A model generated the notes under the pieces. It was not told where the DNA came from. It saw only the letters and a list, made by a program, of their open reading frames with translations, and ran no database searches. This document shows, piece after piece, positions 23,201-33,786 of a stretch of 60,000 nt of DNA (positions are counted from its first letter, which is position 1; every line of letters begins with the position of its first letter). Origin of the DNA: Membranipora membranacea (taxonomy: Eukaryota > Bryozoa > Gymnolaemata > Cheilostomatida > Membraniporidae); NCBI GenBank assembly GCA_914767715.1, contig OU612073.1, positions 12,092,001 to 12,152,000 on the forward strand. The letters run 5' to 3'. The translations under genes were made by a program, and so were the position numbers.

Positions 23201-26200
23201 GTCTCTGACTTCTTGTGAAGTCATATCAATATGGTATACCAATCAATCCTCCATACACAACACGTTATCATTTTTTCTCTTCTTATCCCCCCCCCCCCCC
23301 CCCCTAAACATTTGCTGTTATTACTTTGGCATGTTATGGAAGACATCCGTCCACGATGATATTGTCTGCCAAATTAAATGGTATATGTATATATATGAGT
23401 GTCAAGTTTTTTTGTGAATTCAATGATGATGATGACTGTACGAACCTTTGACATCTGAAGTTGGCTGGTTAACAAAGCTGCTAACAGTTCGGCCCTGTAT
23501 CTGAAGCATCATGTATATTGTCTCAGACTTGACTGCCTGGAAATGGAGTAAAAAGGTTCACCATCATAATGAGAGGAAAGACATCACAAGCACGTGTAGT
23601 CTATCCTATTAGGTAGCCATTGATTTTTCGTAATGTTTTAACAGTATCTGTTCCGACATTGAATCAACGTACTGCATGTTCAAGGATATACAGGAAATTA
23701 TTTTATCGCTCAAACAGTTCTAGTATTTTGTTAGCGCAAGGATAAAACTAAATTGAAAAGCTGATACAACCCTTCGTATCATGTTACCTGAAACCTTGGA
23801 GCTTTTGTAAATATACCCTACATATATTTCTCCTACCTTAGGTACACTCCTACCAAACCTGAACACAATGTAAAGTGCACAGGAACGCAATGGATCAGCA
23901 GCCTTTTTCTACTCAAATAGTTGGTTAAATGTTTAAAATTCAACAAAAAAACGATGTATAGTAAAGCCTGTCATGATCTGTTTTCGGTACGTTTTACTCA
24001 TAAAAAAGGCTCGAGCTTGAGTCTCCTATCATTTTTTTTATCAATTTCAAATTTGATGACTGTCATCCGAATCTCCAGAGAGCAGGTATTTGCCATCACC
24101 CACACATGTAATGAACCCATCTGATTCATTAGAGCCAGTATGTTGCAGACTTTGCGGACAGAATTCGGTATCTTGATAGCAGGTTTGTTATTATGCACTA
24201 TTGGCAGGTCATTAACATATCTGAGGCAAAACCAATAATTTGAAGTGAGGAGAACTTTATGTAACATGATGACAGCTAGACAAACTTAAAATCACGCAAA
24301 AACTAATGATGATTTCCGAAGATGGAATGCTGGACTCAGATCTATAATCAGTTTCACAAGGGCATCCCTCACCCCCTCCCCTATTCTTACCTTACAAATA
24401 GCCATTTTCTGTTCCCGTGACAAATCAAGCTTCATAGTCAGGGTGTATATCTGGTCCAGCAAGCTGACTTCATGCATGAACTTACTCTGAAGAGACTGAA
24501 GCTTATCTGAAGCTGTCGCAAATGCTGACCCAAATACTGTAGCATACACCAATCCTGATAGCAATAATGTAAAGATTGGTGAATTCCATCCAACAAGCAA
24601 TTTCAATGAAATATGATAAAAAAAACATTAAATCCTAGGACGTTCTAAGTAGTATACTAATTTAAATTTATGTTTTTTTGTAGTTTATTTATCTTCACTC
24701 ACTTTTGACACCCCTCGCCCTCACTTCTTTCCTTTCATGCAGAAAGGATTGAAAAATGGAGTTTTTGTACTTTAACAATTAGTTGCCAGATCTCTCAAAG
24801 ATTATGAGTTTGTATTATGGGACATGTCATCAGGTCGCTCAGTGGCTTTACATTCATGATTTTTATCGTTTGGATCATTGTCACATTTATATAGCACTGC
24901 TGTTTTTTGAGATGAATACCTGAAATTCAAGTAGCTGGGGCACATGAATAACAGGGCTTAGACCCGGTAGTTAGCCTTGTAACACGGCCACATGGCTGCC
25001 CGACAAGGCTACGTGGTAGCATTTTCGTTAATTGCTTCTCAACATTTCAATTTACTATATTTTTGTAATTGTAATCATTTTTTTTCCAATTAAAACTGTA
25101 ATGCCAAACATAACACATGATGCAGACGAGATTGCTGTTTTGAAAAGCATGAAAGATTGCAATATTATAAATATTTACAAGGAGATAATTTCCGAACAAA
25201 CCACAGTATGAAAAATAATTCATTATTTTATTCAAATTGTGCTCACTTTTGTTGAACTGGTGAAACACTTTCAAGAAACCTTTTATTATATAGGAATACC
25301 GTATTTTTTCGAGTTTCAGCAGTTCGAGTTTAATGTTTATTTTGAGTTTTAATTCCAAATTTAAACCGAATGGAAGCGTTCTACCTGATACAACATACCT
25401 GCAGGCATCAGGAAGCAGGCTATCGCATCGTTGACATTCGGAGCTACTTCATGGGTAGGCCACATAATCTTCACTAGGGTGGGGTACATGTAAAGCACTA
25501 GAGGTGCTTGTAGGATCGAAACTATAGCTGGCAATGCAAGCCATACCAAATCTAAAAAAACAGGAGTTTAGAATATATGAAAAATGAAGAGCAAATAAAA
25601 CCTAAGGGGCTGTTTATGTGGTCAAATGATATTTTCATACAAAATATTGATCTCTATTCTTTGAAAAATATCTGCCCTCATATATTTCATAGACCATGTA
25701 ATTTTCAATAAATCTAATACAATGCTTTGAGATTAAAGCGTTGATAATGATTCAGACACATAAATTTACAGCCATATGTAAAATTCAACTCAACCTTCTT
25801 TTTAATTAATTTTATTTTCTTTTTTTTTGTGCCGTATTTTCGATGCTATCGACCTACTACGGGATGAATATTAGAATTTGGCAATAAACCAACTTCAACT
25901 TCAACTTTATATTCTTCTCACAAAATTAAGTCATTTTGCAAAGATGTGCTACTAAGCAGCCTCTTCAAAATCAAATTTGAGTTTTCACAGTACCTGATGT
26001 CCTGTTGTAAAAGTCATCCTTGTTTTGTAAAACTTCCAAATCAAACTCGCAGAGAAACTCATCTTTTTGACGATGCATTGTAATAAGAGGTACAATTCTG
26101 CCCAACAAACTTCTAACAGTTCTGTGTTTTTCTTTTTTAGAATATCGACGCCTCTGTACAACCAACCAAAGCAAACCTGTGTTAAACAAAATTATTGAAC

Positions 26201-27383
26201 TTATTGATTGGCGATTTGAAAATGATGTTGTAAAGTAGATAGGTTCTTACAGGGCACAGATCAAAATGCACATATCTAGTTGCTGTGGCTTGGATATACA
26301 ACACAGGGTCAATCTTTTTCTAACAATGTCATAATAATCTCTAGCTAACAATTGTTTTTAAATATTCTGTTTTTGCAAAAGAAGAACACGATACTGTCAG
26401 TGGTGAGATTCCTGACAAAGCCTTTTACGTTGAAAGTTTATCTTACCTGAAACAATGAGTAATATGAGCATCATTGTGGGTACAGTAATGCTTTCAACAG
26501 ATGCTTGTGGTTCAGCAGCAGGCTCAGTTATTAGCCAATTCTCTCCTTCAGGCTCAGCCGTACCTTCCGGCAGGGACACTTCAGGCAAGGGCTCATACTC
26601 GGGATATACTGAGAAATCAGGTTCAGCTGTCGCCTCTGGTTCCAAGGCTGATAATTCTGGATTAGATAGTTCACCATTGGCCTCAGGTTCTATCTCTGGT
26701 TCAGATCTTGATAGACCCTCTGGTTCAGATGTTGGTTCTCCCTCTGGTTCAGATGTTGGTTCAACTTCTGGTTCAGAAGGTGGTTCTACCTCTGGTTCAG
26801 ATGTTGGTTCTCCCTCAGGTTCAGATGTTGGTTCAACTTCTGGTTCAGATGTTGGTTCAACTTCTGGTTCAGATGTTGGTTCTACCTCTGGTTCAGATGT
26901 TGGTTCAACCTCTGGTTCAGATGTTGGTTCCCCCTCAGGTTCAGACGTTGGTTCTCCCTCTGGTTCGGAAGTGGGTTCTCCCTCTGGCTCAGACGTTGGT
27001 TCTCCCGCTGGTTCAGATGTTGGTTCTACCTCTGGTTCAGATGTTGGTTCAACTTCTGGTTCAGACGTCGGTTCTCCCTCTGGTTCGGAAGTGGGTTCTA
27101 CCTCTGGTTCAGATGTTGGTTCAACTCCTGGTTCAGACGTTGGTTCTCCCTCTGGTTTGGAAGTGGGTTCTCCCTCTGGTTCAGACGTTGGTTCTCCCTC
27201 TGGTTCGGAAGTGGGTTCTCCCTCTGGTTCAGATGTTGCTTCTCCCTCTGGTTCAGAAGTGGGTTCTACCTCTGGTTCAGATGTTGGTTCTCCCTCTGGC
27301 TCACTTGCTGGCTCATATGTTGGTACACTTTCTGAAGTAGGCTCTGGTTCCACTGTTGGGTTTGAGGTTGGTGTTGGAGCCAT
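20247..27383 (-). CDS. Multi-pass membrane protein, bestrophin-like (DUF4239-like), with N-terminal Glu/Pro repeat
   Basis: Exons placed with confidence (minus strand): 26447-27383, 25994-26176, 25399-25551, 24391-24554 and 23446-23536, plus a last exon running from 20507 to the TGA ending at 20247. The first five join in phase. The ATG at 27381-27383 lies in a GCCATGG context. About 285 residues of [16 protein letters not shown] repeat lead into a helix ([16 protein letters not shown]) followed by RRR. A second hydrophobic pair ([19 protein letters not shown]) and [20 protein letters not shown] follow, then an amphipathic stretch with an Arg/Lys-rich end. The last exon has two helices and then ADLDNPFSG. 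The NDAI...YAT segment and the LDxPFSG ending are what I recognise of the DUF4239 family, whose function is unproven. The exon or exons between 23446 and 20519, and possibly one between 24391 and 23536, are missing from the model. The final GATG/GTGAGT could be a donor, so the C-terminus may differ. Confidence 0.6.
22913..23140 (+). CDS. Unassigned coding-like segment ending in TGA
   Basis: An open stretch of about 72 codons after a TATATACAG acceptor-like site at 22917-22925 ends at TGA 23138-23140. The peptide is Pro/Arg/Asp-rich (for example [18 protein letters not shown]) and looks like folded-protein or ciliary-protein C-terminal sequence rather than noise. It lies on the strand opposite the DUF4239-like gene, inside the gap where that gene's exons are not placed. 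No partner exon was found. Confidence 0.3.
   Translation: MFIYRQAPSVSTDQKMISSTYPFPTHRVSKFVDDTFYNFVLVTCDIRNRPISPDRFNPTRKEFCARYYRNSKSRL
23287..23304. repeat. Poly-C run of 18
   Basis: Uninterrupted C homopolymer in an intron of the DUF4239-like gene. A similar 15-C run lies at 43188-43202 in SHP2. Lengths of such runs are error-prone in sequencing. Confidence 0.9.
26700..27310 (-). repeat. 24-bp coding minisatellite, about 25 units
   Basis: The unit encodes EPTSEPEG or EPTSEPEV, with variants PPSEPEV and EPTSKPEG. It is about 610 bp long, inside the first exon of the DUF4239-like gene. Because 24 is divisible by three, the opposite strand is also open through the array in more than one frame, which produces long artefactual antisense frames (GSTSGSDV type and LPLVQMLV type). 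Copy number is likely to vary between individuals. Confidence 0.9.
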
Positions 27384-29242
27384 GGCTATACCAGCGTACA
27401 CTTTGATGTTCAGACACAAAATGACCAATGATCATAGCATATACATTGATGCCCTGTTTCACACATGCACAGGTGATAAAATCAATGATAATTCTGCAAG
27501 AAAGCTTGGCTGATTATTTCATTATAAATGAGTGACATAAAAATAGACTGTTGTTACAGGCTACTGTCTTGTATGCTAGGTTGTCTCTTCTCTTCCATTA
27601 AAAAACAATTAAAATTATTTATATGATTTGCTATGGCAATTTGGAATGACAAATACAATGAAAATAACATTGCCGGACAATAAATAGTAGTAATATATAG
27701 ACGAGTGGTACACATTGTAGGCTAACAAATTTTATAGATTGACTTAACTGATGAGATTTAACGATAAAAAATAAAATTAACCATAATTTGAGATGACATT
27801 ATTATATTACAACGCTGCGTCATCATGGGTTGTGTAGGTCATGATAAGCAGAAGAGGCAAATAAACAAGATCTGGAGTAGCGTTTATTGGCTAGATGCGC
27901 ATCCATCTATTTCATTTCTGCTGTGTTAATTGTGAATCATTGATGGAAACAATGTGCAAACTCAAAGGTCACTGACCAAGGGGCCACAGAGTTAAGAATC
28001 AAACGCCATGTGTAGTCAAAACATGTGTTAAGTTTGTTAATGCCTCTGTCAAATTCAAGTTATATGTTTTGCTTGTAATATATTTTGAAGGATCTTTCAT
28101 TCAGTAAGTTTTGGTTAGATGGGAAACTGGCCGGTTATACTAAGTGTACAGCTATGTGGCGTTTCGGATATTATTTCAATTTGCACTGTATTGATTTTGG
28201 ACCCTCCCAAACTCATTAAATATGTACCAGCCAGCCAGTGTCCAGTGGTCATTACTTTAATTTAAATTTATAAGTGTGAACTATCGTACGTTTCGATTTT
28301 ATTTTCTTAAAAATATAACATGTATGGATTAAAAATAATTAGCTAAAAATAGATATGTTGAGCAAGGAACCAGGCCTTTGTGGTAGAAGCGAAACTTGAA
28401 TTAAATTTGAGCAATTATTATGACTCGAATCAACACAGTAGTAGAACGGATCGAAGATAGGAAGTTTAAAATACAAGCAATATGTTGTAGCCATTACACC
28501 GAACACAGTTAAAATAAATTAAATTTTCTTCTTTAATCTTAGCTTTAGTACAGGTCACTGTCTTTACTTCGAAATCAAAAGAAAGATTTTTTTAAGAATT
28601 ACAAAACGGAAAGAGATACATTGTAGTCAGTGGCTGTAAAAGGTCTAATTTAGAAGCCTGATTTTACAGCAGCAATGTAGATATTTTAATTTGAATTAAA
28701 TTAAGTTTCAACTTTTACATTTTTTCTATGAAAAATTGTTAGAAGTTTTATGCCTGTTTCTGGGCATATTGGGTGTAGTCAGATCTCCATTTGACCAGGT
28801 CGCTGGGAGGCACACCAATCCTTACTTTTTTGTTGATGGTCTCACGATTAAAATAGTATCCGCATGTTGGCTAAAACAGATAGGGAAAACATTGTTATGT
28901 ATTATTCCAAGGTTAAATGCACAATTTTTATCGCAAATGAAACTATTTAGCTATAAGTTAATTGAGTCAGGCATCAGGGTGATTGAGATCTCAGGGAGTT
29001 TGAGATTTGTTACAAATTCCCTTCTGACGGTATGACCAAGGAAAATGAACTGCTTTGGATAGGAGTTGCCTTACCAGGTTTTTAGTGAGGACAACTCCTG
29101 ATGCGCTCAATGCAATACAACTATAAATACTAATTGCCACTGGATGAAACATTTTAAGATGCCCAATAATGTGGAAAAGTAATATAGTGAACAACCTCAA
29201 AGCAAAGAAGCTCTCGATTGGCAGTTGGCAGATCCACAGCAA
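27384..29242. other. Spacer upstream of the DUF4239-like gene
   Basis: AT-rich sequence between the DUF4239-like gene and the small gene at 29243-33786, both on the minus strand. It should hold the promoter of the former. Just upstream of its ATG, in frame, is the hydrophobic run [15 protein letters not shown], which resembles a signal peptide core but is closed by a TGA with no AG acceptor between. A hydrophobic open frame at 28991-29242 (-) has no splice or start support. No other gene is recognised. Confidence 0.4.
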
Positions 29243-32200
29243 TCAGAGAGACGGCGATGGAGATAAATACTACACAGGATAGAGTCATCGTCGGAAGATG
29301 GTATGTTTAATGTACTTATAACAATTCCAAACTATTATAGCCACATTCCACCGGCGGGGGCTGATGGTCAGGGGCAAACGTCTGGGGGGCTCAGACTAAG
29401 CCACATACTATCACAATTTAGTCACTAACCTAGTCCAACCGACTTGTGTGTGTCAACCACAGACACAAACCCAATTCAGTTGGTCAGAGGTTTATGACTA
29501 ACATAACCCATGGTACATTACCTTAGGAGCGAGTGTAGTAAAAGGTGCGATGGAATTGCTTCTAGTTAAACCTCCGGGCGCTTCATTCTGTGCTTGTAGT
29601 GGTTGTAACTGAGGTGCCACTGGGGTTCCACTCATAGGAGGAAGACTTCGCCGATGTTTGTTCAGTGCCTCTGCTTTCTTAGCCCTGGAAAAAAAACGGC
29701 CAATACATCAAATTGTTAAATACTTGGTACAATATTGCGATGCCAAAATCCATAGTTTGTCTAGTTTTAATTTCGACCTCAAGTACAACCTTGTAGGTAA
29801 AAAATATTTGAATATGAGGTAGCCGACATTAACCTGAAAGGTGATTGGAATACTTTTCTGGACTAGTCAATGTATGAGGGGTCAACACATCTCATGCAAG
29901 GTGGGACAACCCTGATCTTATGATAGCATTTCCATGTTTAACACTGTAATCAGACAAACAGGTAGAGGCAAAGAAAAGTAATAAGAGATCAGGATTTGTT
30001 CTAGTTTTTTTGCTGGAAAGTTTCAGCGCATTGAACTGTAATGCACTCTTTTATTTTAGACATTAACCCTATTGAATTGGACAATGTAAGAGTTTATTTC
30101 AAGTGAACGGCGTGCACTTGACACAGCAAAACTATGACGTGTGATATCATTCCGCTGTAGGAGGCCAAAATCCTGCAGGTTTTTTGCCTGATGGAGACAA
30201 ATATTTGCAGTTGATTGCCATTCTTTTGGCTTGTCAGAGAATACTCCGGCACGATCTCACAAACGAACCAAATAATTGGTCAGCCAATATTAGGGCCAAC
30301 ATCAGGGATGATCTTCACATCAATTTTCTTTATCTTGGATGTTTTCATAGAGTATGGCAATGATATATAAATCATGGTTCTGTATTCTCCGTGTTATACG
30401 ATATTTTCAGAGGTCACTCAGTAGATATACTACCTAAATTTGCTGTTGTTAGCCAATAACCCTAGCCAAAAGACAATTCATCAATTACTCAAAGCCGGAA
30501 TTGCTTTTACCATCAGAACCGCCACACCTGATGTAACTCTAACATGTCAGGGCCAGAGTTATTTTGTTAGCATATATGTCTATGAGTCTATGTCTGTTCA
30601 TACCTTGTCACGTCAAAACCTTGCAGAGGTTTTACTCCAATCTTACTAGCTCTCATCTGTTCCATCGACTCATACACTATCACTCTCAAGTCTGTGTTAG
30701 ACCCAGTTGCCTCCATTTTTCCTTCTGTAAAATAATGAAACACCATATTCAAGCCACTGATTGAAGAGTCAGTAATAAATATGTTTGACTTCCCATCCGA
30801 ATCAGGCAAGCCTTGAGAGCCACAAGCCTCGGTCAACGTCAGCTGATTCAAGAGTCGTACGTTTGTATTGGCGATCAGAATTACACAGTTATGGCAGTTA
30901 TGGCAGGCACATGAGTCCTGACTACTGCCTCATATATGAGCAAAGTCGTATAAGAAACAAAGAGACATTCTGCTTTTATTTCTGTAAGGTTGGCATAAAC
31001 TAGTAATATGCAGTTATGTTTGAGTAAGTTGGGGACATTGTAGCTGGCAGAAGAAATCCAGTATCCATACCTGATAAAGGGAAGGTATACTATTTTGGCA
31101 GACATTACAAACAAAACTAAAGTGTGGGCAAGATAATCTAGCAAGATGGTGACAATCATTGATCCCTTATCCCTTTTGACGTCAGGTTTGCATGTAATAA
31201 AAGTACTTTCATATTCCTTTATCTTATCAGTTATGACATTTTGCTACGCGCACAAAATGTGTGTCTAGCAACGAAGGACACCACACCGCTATGGTCAATA
31301 TTGGGTTTTGATCACTAAAAGTTCCATGGTATCCTTTTCTTCAAATCTCCATACAGGCCCGTAGTTCTAGGGGAGGCAAGGAGGCACTGTCTCCCCTAGA
31401 AAGTTAATTACAGTGGCCTAAAAACACTAAAAGGGAATAATTCATGTCAGAATCGGCTCCTCCAGGATTTCCATTTGCTGATTAAATTCCTTAAATTGCT
31501 TAGAGAGGAGATTGCAGCACCTCTCCGGGTGATGCTTTGTACTCGCCTCGGACTTTTGCTGCCCCTACCATTTTTTATATACTACGGCCCTGCCATACTA
31601 ATACAGTCACCTCAGGACCGTTATGTAATATTCATGATATTTTCAAACAGAACTTAAAGCCATTATTTAATCTCCATAAATTGTATTGTCTCAAGGCAGC
31701 AACAGTCACATGCAACTATGTGTTTCTTGGCCACAGGGGTATTTTCACATTTCTCCTGTCACAATATTATTATACAGTACTTGTTTACATTAACACATAT
31801 AATAATTTCAGATGTCTAGCCAATAGAGAATAATTTTATACATCATGGCCGTTGCCATGCAGCAACTTCGACAATCATGGTTCATTAGGTAATTTATCGC
31901 TGCCAGAACAATAGAACTTCAAGATTTAATATTGATTATAAAGTGTGTTTAGAATAAGAAAACTGTATATGCTGCCTAAGTGTTGAGCGGGGAGATATCC
32001 AATACTAGTCAAGCAGCTAAAAAATAACAAACCGAGAAATCAAATCCTGTAATGAATACTTTGCAATGTGTAAAATAAACTATTGCAAATAATTGAACAT
32101 CGGCAGCAAACAACCCTTCAGTGTGTGGACATCTTACTTTTAAACAGTTTGCAGTCACGTTTTGAACATGACAGTAACAATTCCATGACCCAAAAACATT

Positions 32201-33786
32201 AATGAAAAGAGTAGTGACAAGCAACATTGCTGCATCTTCACTTTCGACTGCCAAATCCTCTATAAAATATCACAGAGTAAGGATATATATTATGCTCACT
32301 CTGTTATATTATGCTAGCAGTATCTAATGTCTAGGGGGTCCTTTGTCTAAACAGATTACATAAATACATATCAGAAACCCACCTGCTCACCTAACATGTA
32401 CGATTCAGGACGTCTCACATAAGATAAGGAACTACAGGGCCTAGTATCATCACCTGGCATTTTACATTTTCAGAGATCGATGGGAAATATCGTAGCATGT
32501 GGCCAATAATCCATAAATGGTTATCCTAACATTAGCCTTGATAAGTTTTCTCTATGTGGCCACCAAGCCAATTCATTAGTTCATTAGCTTTCCAATCGAT
32601 TGATGGCTAATTCTATAGGAAAGCACACCAGAATGGTGCTAATGCACCATGAATCTACCAAATCTTCTGCTCATAATTTTGACCCAATAATTTTGGTTTG
32701 TGTTTTACTATCGTCGCACAAATAATACCATCTCATGGCTCAGATAGTTGTTTAGATTGCACTCAGATTCATCAAGGGAGATTTGTGTACAGCAGGAGTC
32801 TAAACAAATAGACAGGTTGCTATGTGACAACTCTACGATGTCTATGAAACTTAACAAAAGTCTGTACAAAATTGTTCAATTTTTCAAGTTGATGATTTAG
32901 GTGAACTGATTTAGGATTTAGGATTTTTGTCAACCGACGCATTGGTCTGCCTAAAAGGGTTGCCAAGCCATATAGTGGCGCTTTCAGTTGCCAGGAGCAT
33001 GTTATATTTAGTAACCATTTCTGACTGAACTTCAAAATATTTCAACATAACATGAGCAGGTGTGCACCGCTTGAGGGTAGCGACATCCTCGCAACAATTG
33101 CAAAGATATGGCCTTCCCAAACCCTAGATGCCGCAGCTCCAAAAGAACACTGAGAAATAGGAATGGGCTGTTTGTTACCTCACGCCTCATAGGCATCTGG
33201 AGCTTCAAGCATGTATACTCTGCCACTGCCATGTGCAACCGACCCCCAAAGCAATGGTAGCTGATGATCAGGATCGGCAATATATACTGCTTGTAACTCC
33301 AGATACCTCTGTTTCGGCTAATTTTAAACCAGTTGTATCAGGTAGAGCGTTGTACTTGCAATATATTCATTGGAATGAGAGGGTAATGTGAGGGCTTCAT
33401 TCATTCAGGGTCTCTACACAATCAAATCAACCACAGAATCACAACACCTCACAACAGCCTCCCGATATACCTCACTAACAAGCTGCTACAGATTTCTTCA
33501 TCTTACACTCTGCATTAGAAGAACAGCTCTGAATCTATGTTATACAGCAGAGCAGGGCGGGAAAATTTAAGGTTGACACATCGCTGAAAAATTCTCATCC
33601 TTGCCACTTACCTGCGTCTTTAATTGTTGGAAGTTTGACCTTCTGAGTCTGATTGCCGCCTCTGTGACTTTTATCAGACGGTCGTGTACACTCTTGAGTT
33701 TGTATTCCAGTCGAGCCTTTGGCAGCGATACTCGGCAGCACAATACCTCTTTCAGCTCCGCAGGTATAATTATTATTTCCTCTCAT
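29243..33786 (-). CDS. Small uncharacterised protein, about 161 aa (4 exons)
   Basis: Exons on the minus strand: 33612-33786 (ATG first, with an in-frame TGA two codons upstream), 30604-30724, 29522-29684 and a short last exon 29243-29269 that adds YLSPSPSL and the stop. Phases match throughout (1, 2, 0). Acceptors are good (TATTTTACAG, TTTTTTTTCCAG, ATCCTGTGTAG) and donors are GTAAGT, GTATGA and GTAATG. The product is hydrophilic: an N-terminal part with GIQTQE and NQTQK, a central helical, Met- and Arg-containing part (ESMEQMRASKIGVKPLQGF), then a basic KKAEALNKHRR stretch and a Pro/Gln/Ala-rich tail. No signal peptide, membrane helix or known domain is visible. It faces SHP2 across a divergent 1.8-kb spacer. 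The last exon is the weakest part of the model; a different reading of that region is strongly hydrophobic. Confidence 0.55.
32138..32259 (-). CDS. Unassigned coding-like exon in intron 1 of the small gene
   Basis: A 122-bp open segment bounded on the minus strand by TTTTATAG and GTAAGA encodes about 40 residues: an acidic start (DLAVESEDAAM), a hydrophobic run (MLLVTTLFINVF), then Cys and aromatic residues. It enters in the phase left by the first exon of the small gene, but exits in phase 0 and therefore cannot join the exon at 30604-30724 without another exon. It may be an alternative exon, part of another gene, or a chance frame. Confidence 0.3.
32262..32335. repeat. Inverted-repeat fragment related to 39829-39892
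   Basis: Contains ATCACAGAGTAAGGATATA and then CTCACTCTGTTATATTATG, the same ordered arm sequences as the palindrome at 39829-39892. It appears to be a diverged copy of the same short foldback element. Confidence 0.5.
33180..33308 (-). CDS. Unassigned coding-like segment with strong coding bias
   Basis: On the minus strand, after the acceptor-like GAAACAG, 42 codons are open to TGA: RYLELQAVYIADPD, then a Leu/Trp segment and AHGSGRVYMLEAPDAYEA. Codons are strongly purine-first, as in real genes. A competing frame of the same DNA is also open and has a better donor (CGTGAG/GTAACA), reading a hydrophobic ILPILIISYH segment that fits the phase of the small gene's first exon. Which frame is used is unresolved. 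A further open stretch at 33032-33150 could follow if a GC/GTGAGG donor is used. Confidence 0.35.
   Translation of the reverse strand, partial: RYLELQAVYIADPDHQLPLLWGSVAHGSGRVYMLEAPDAYEA

Noticed and set aside
24050-24190. Minus-strand frame reading [20 protein letters not shown]40-like
   Set aside because: A short match to a degenerate repeat pattern, followed by a stop, with no second blade, no WD dipeptide and no splice support.
23998-24267. Minus-strand open frame with YVNDLP, reminiscent of LINE reverse transcriptase
   Set aside because: Only the six-residue match is present. The downstream catalytic motif is absent, and the phase does not follow the preceding exon.
26455-27513. Long plus-strand open frame of Gly/Ser/Asp repeat (352 codons), plus a second plus-strand frame rich in Leu/Val/Gln
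   Set aside because: Antisense shadows of the 24-bp minisatellite in the DUF4239-like gene. The minus-strand frame has splice sites that join in phase to membrane-helix exons; the plus frames do not.
28991-29242. Hydrophobic 83-codon minus-strand frame, multi-pass membrane-like
   Set aside because: Starts at a non-ATG codon, overlaps other open frames, and its only acceptor joins the small gene in a different phase.
29180-29290. ATG followed by a signal-peptide-like MTLSCVVFISIAVSLIAV on the minus strand
   Set aside because: Could be a 5' exon of the DUF4239-like gene, but its donor is phase 0 and the next exon needs phase 1. The same DNA also serves as an acceptor and short last exon for the small gene.
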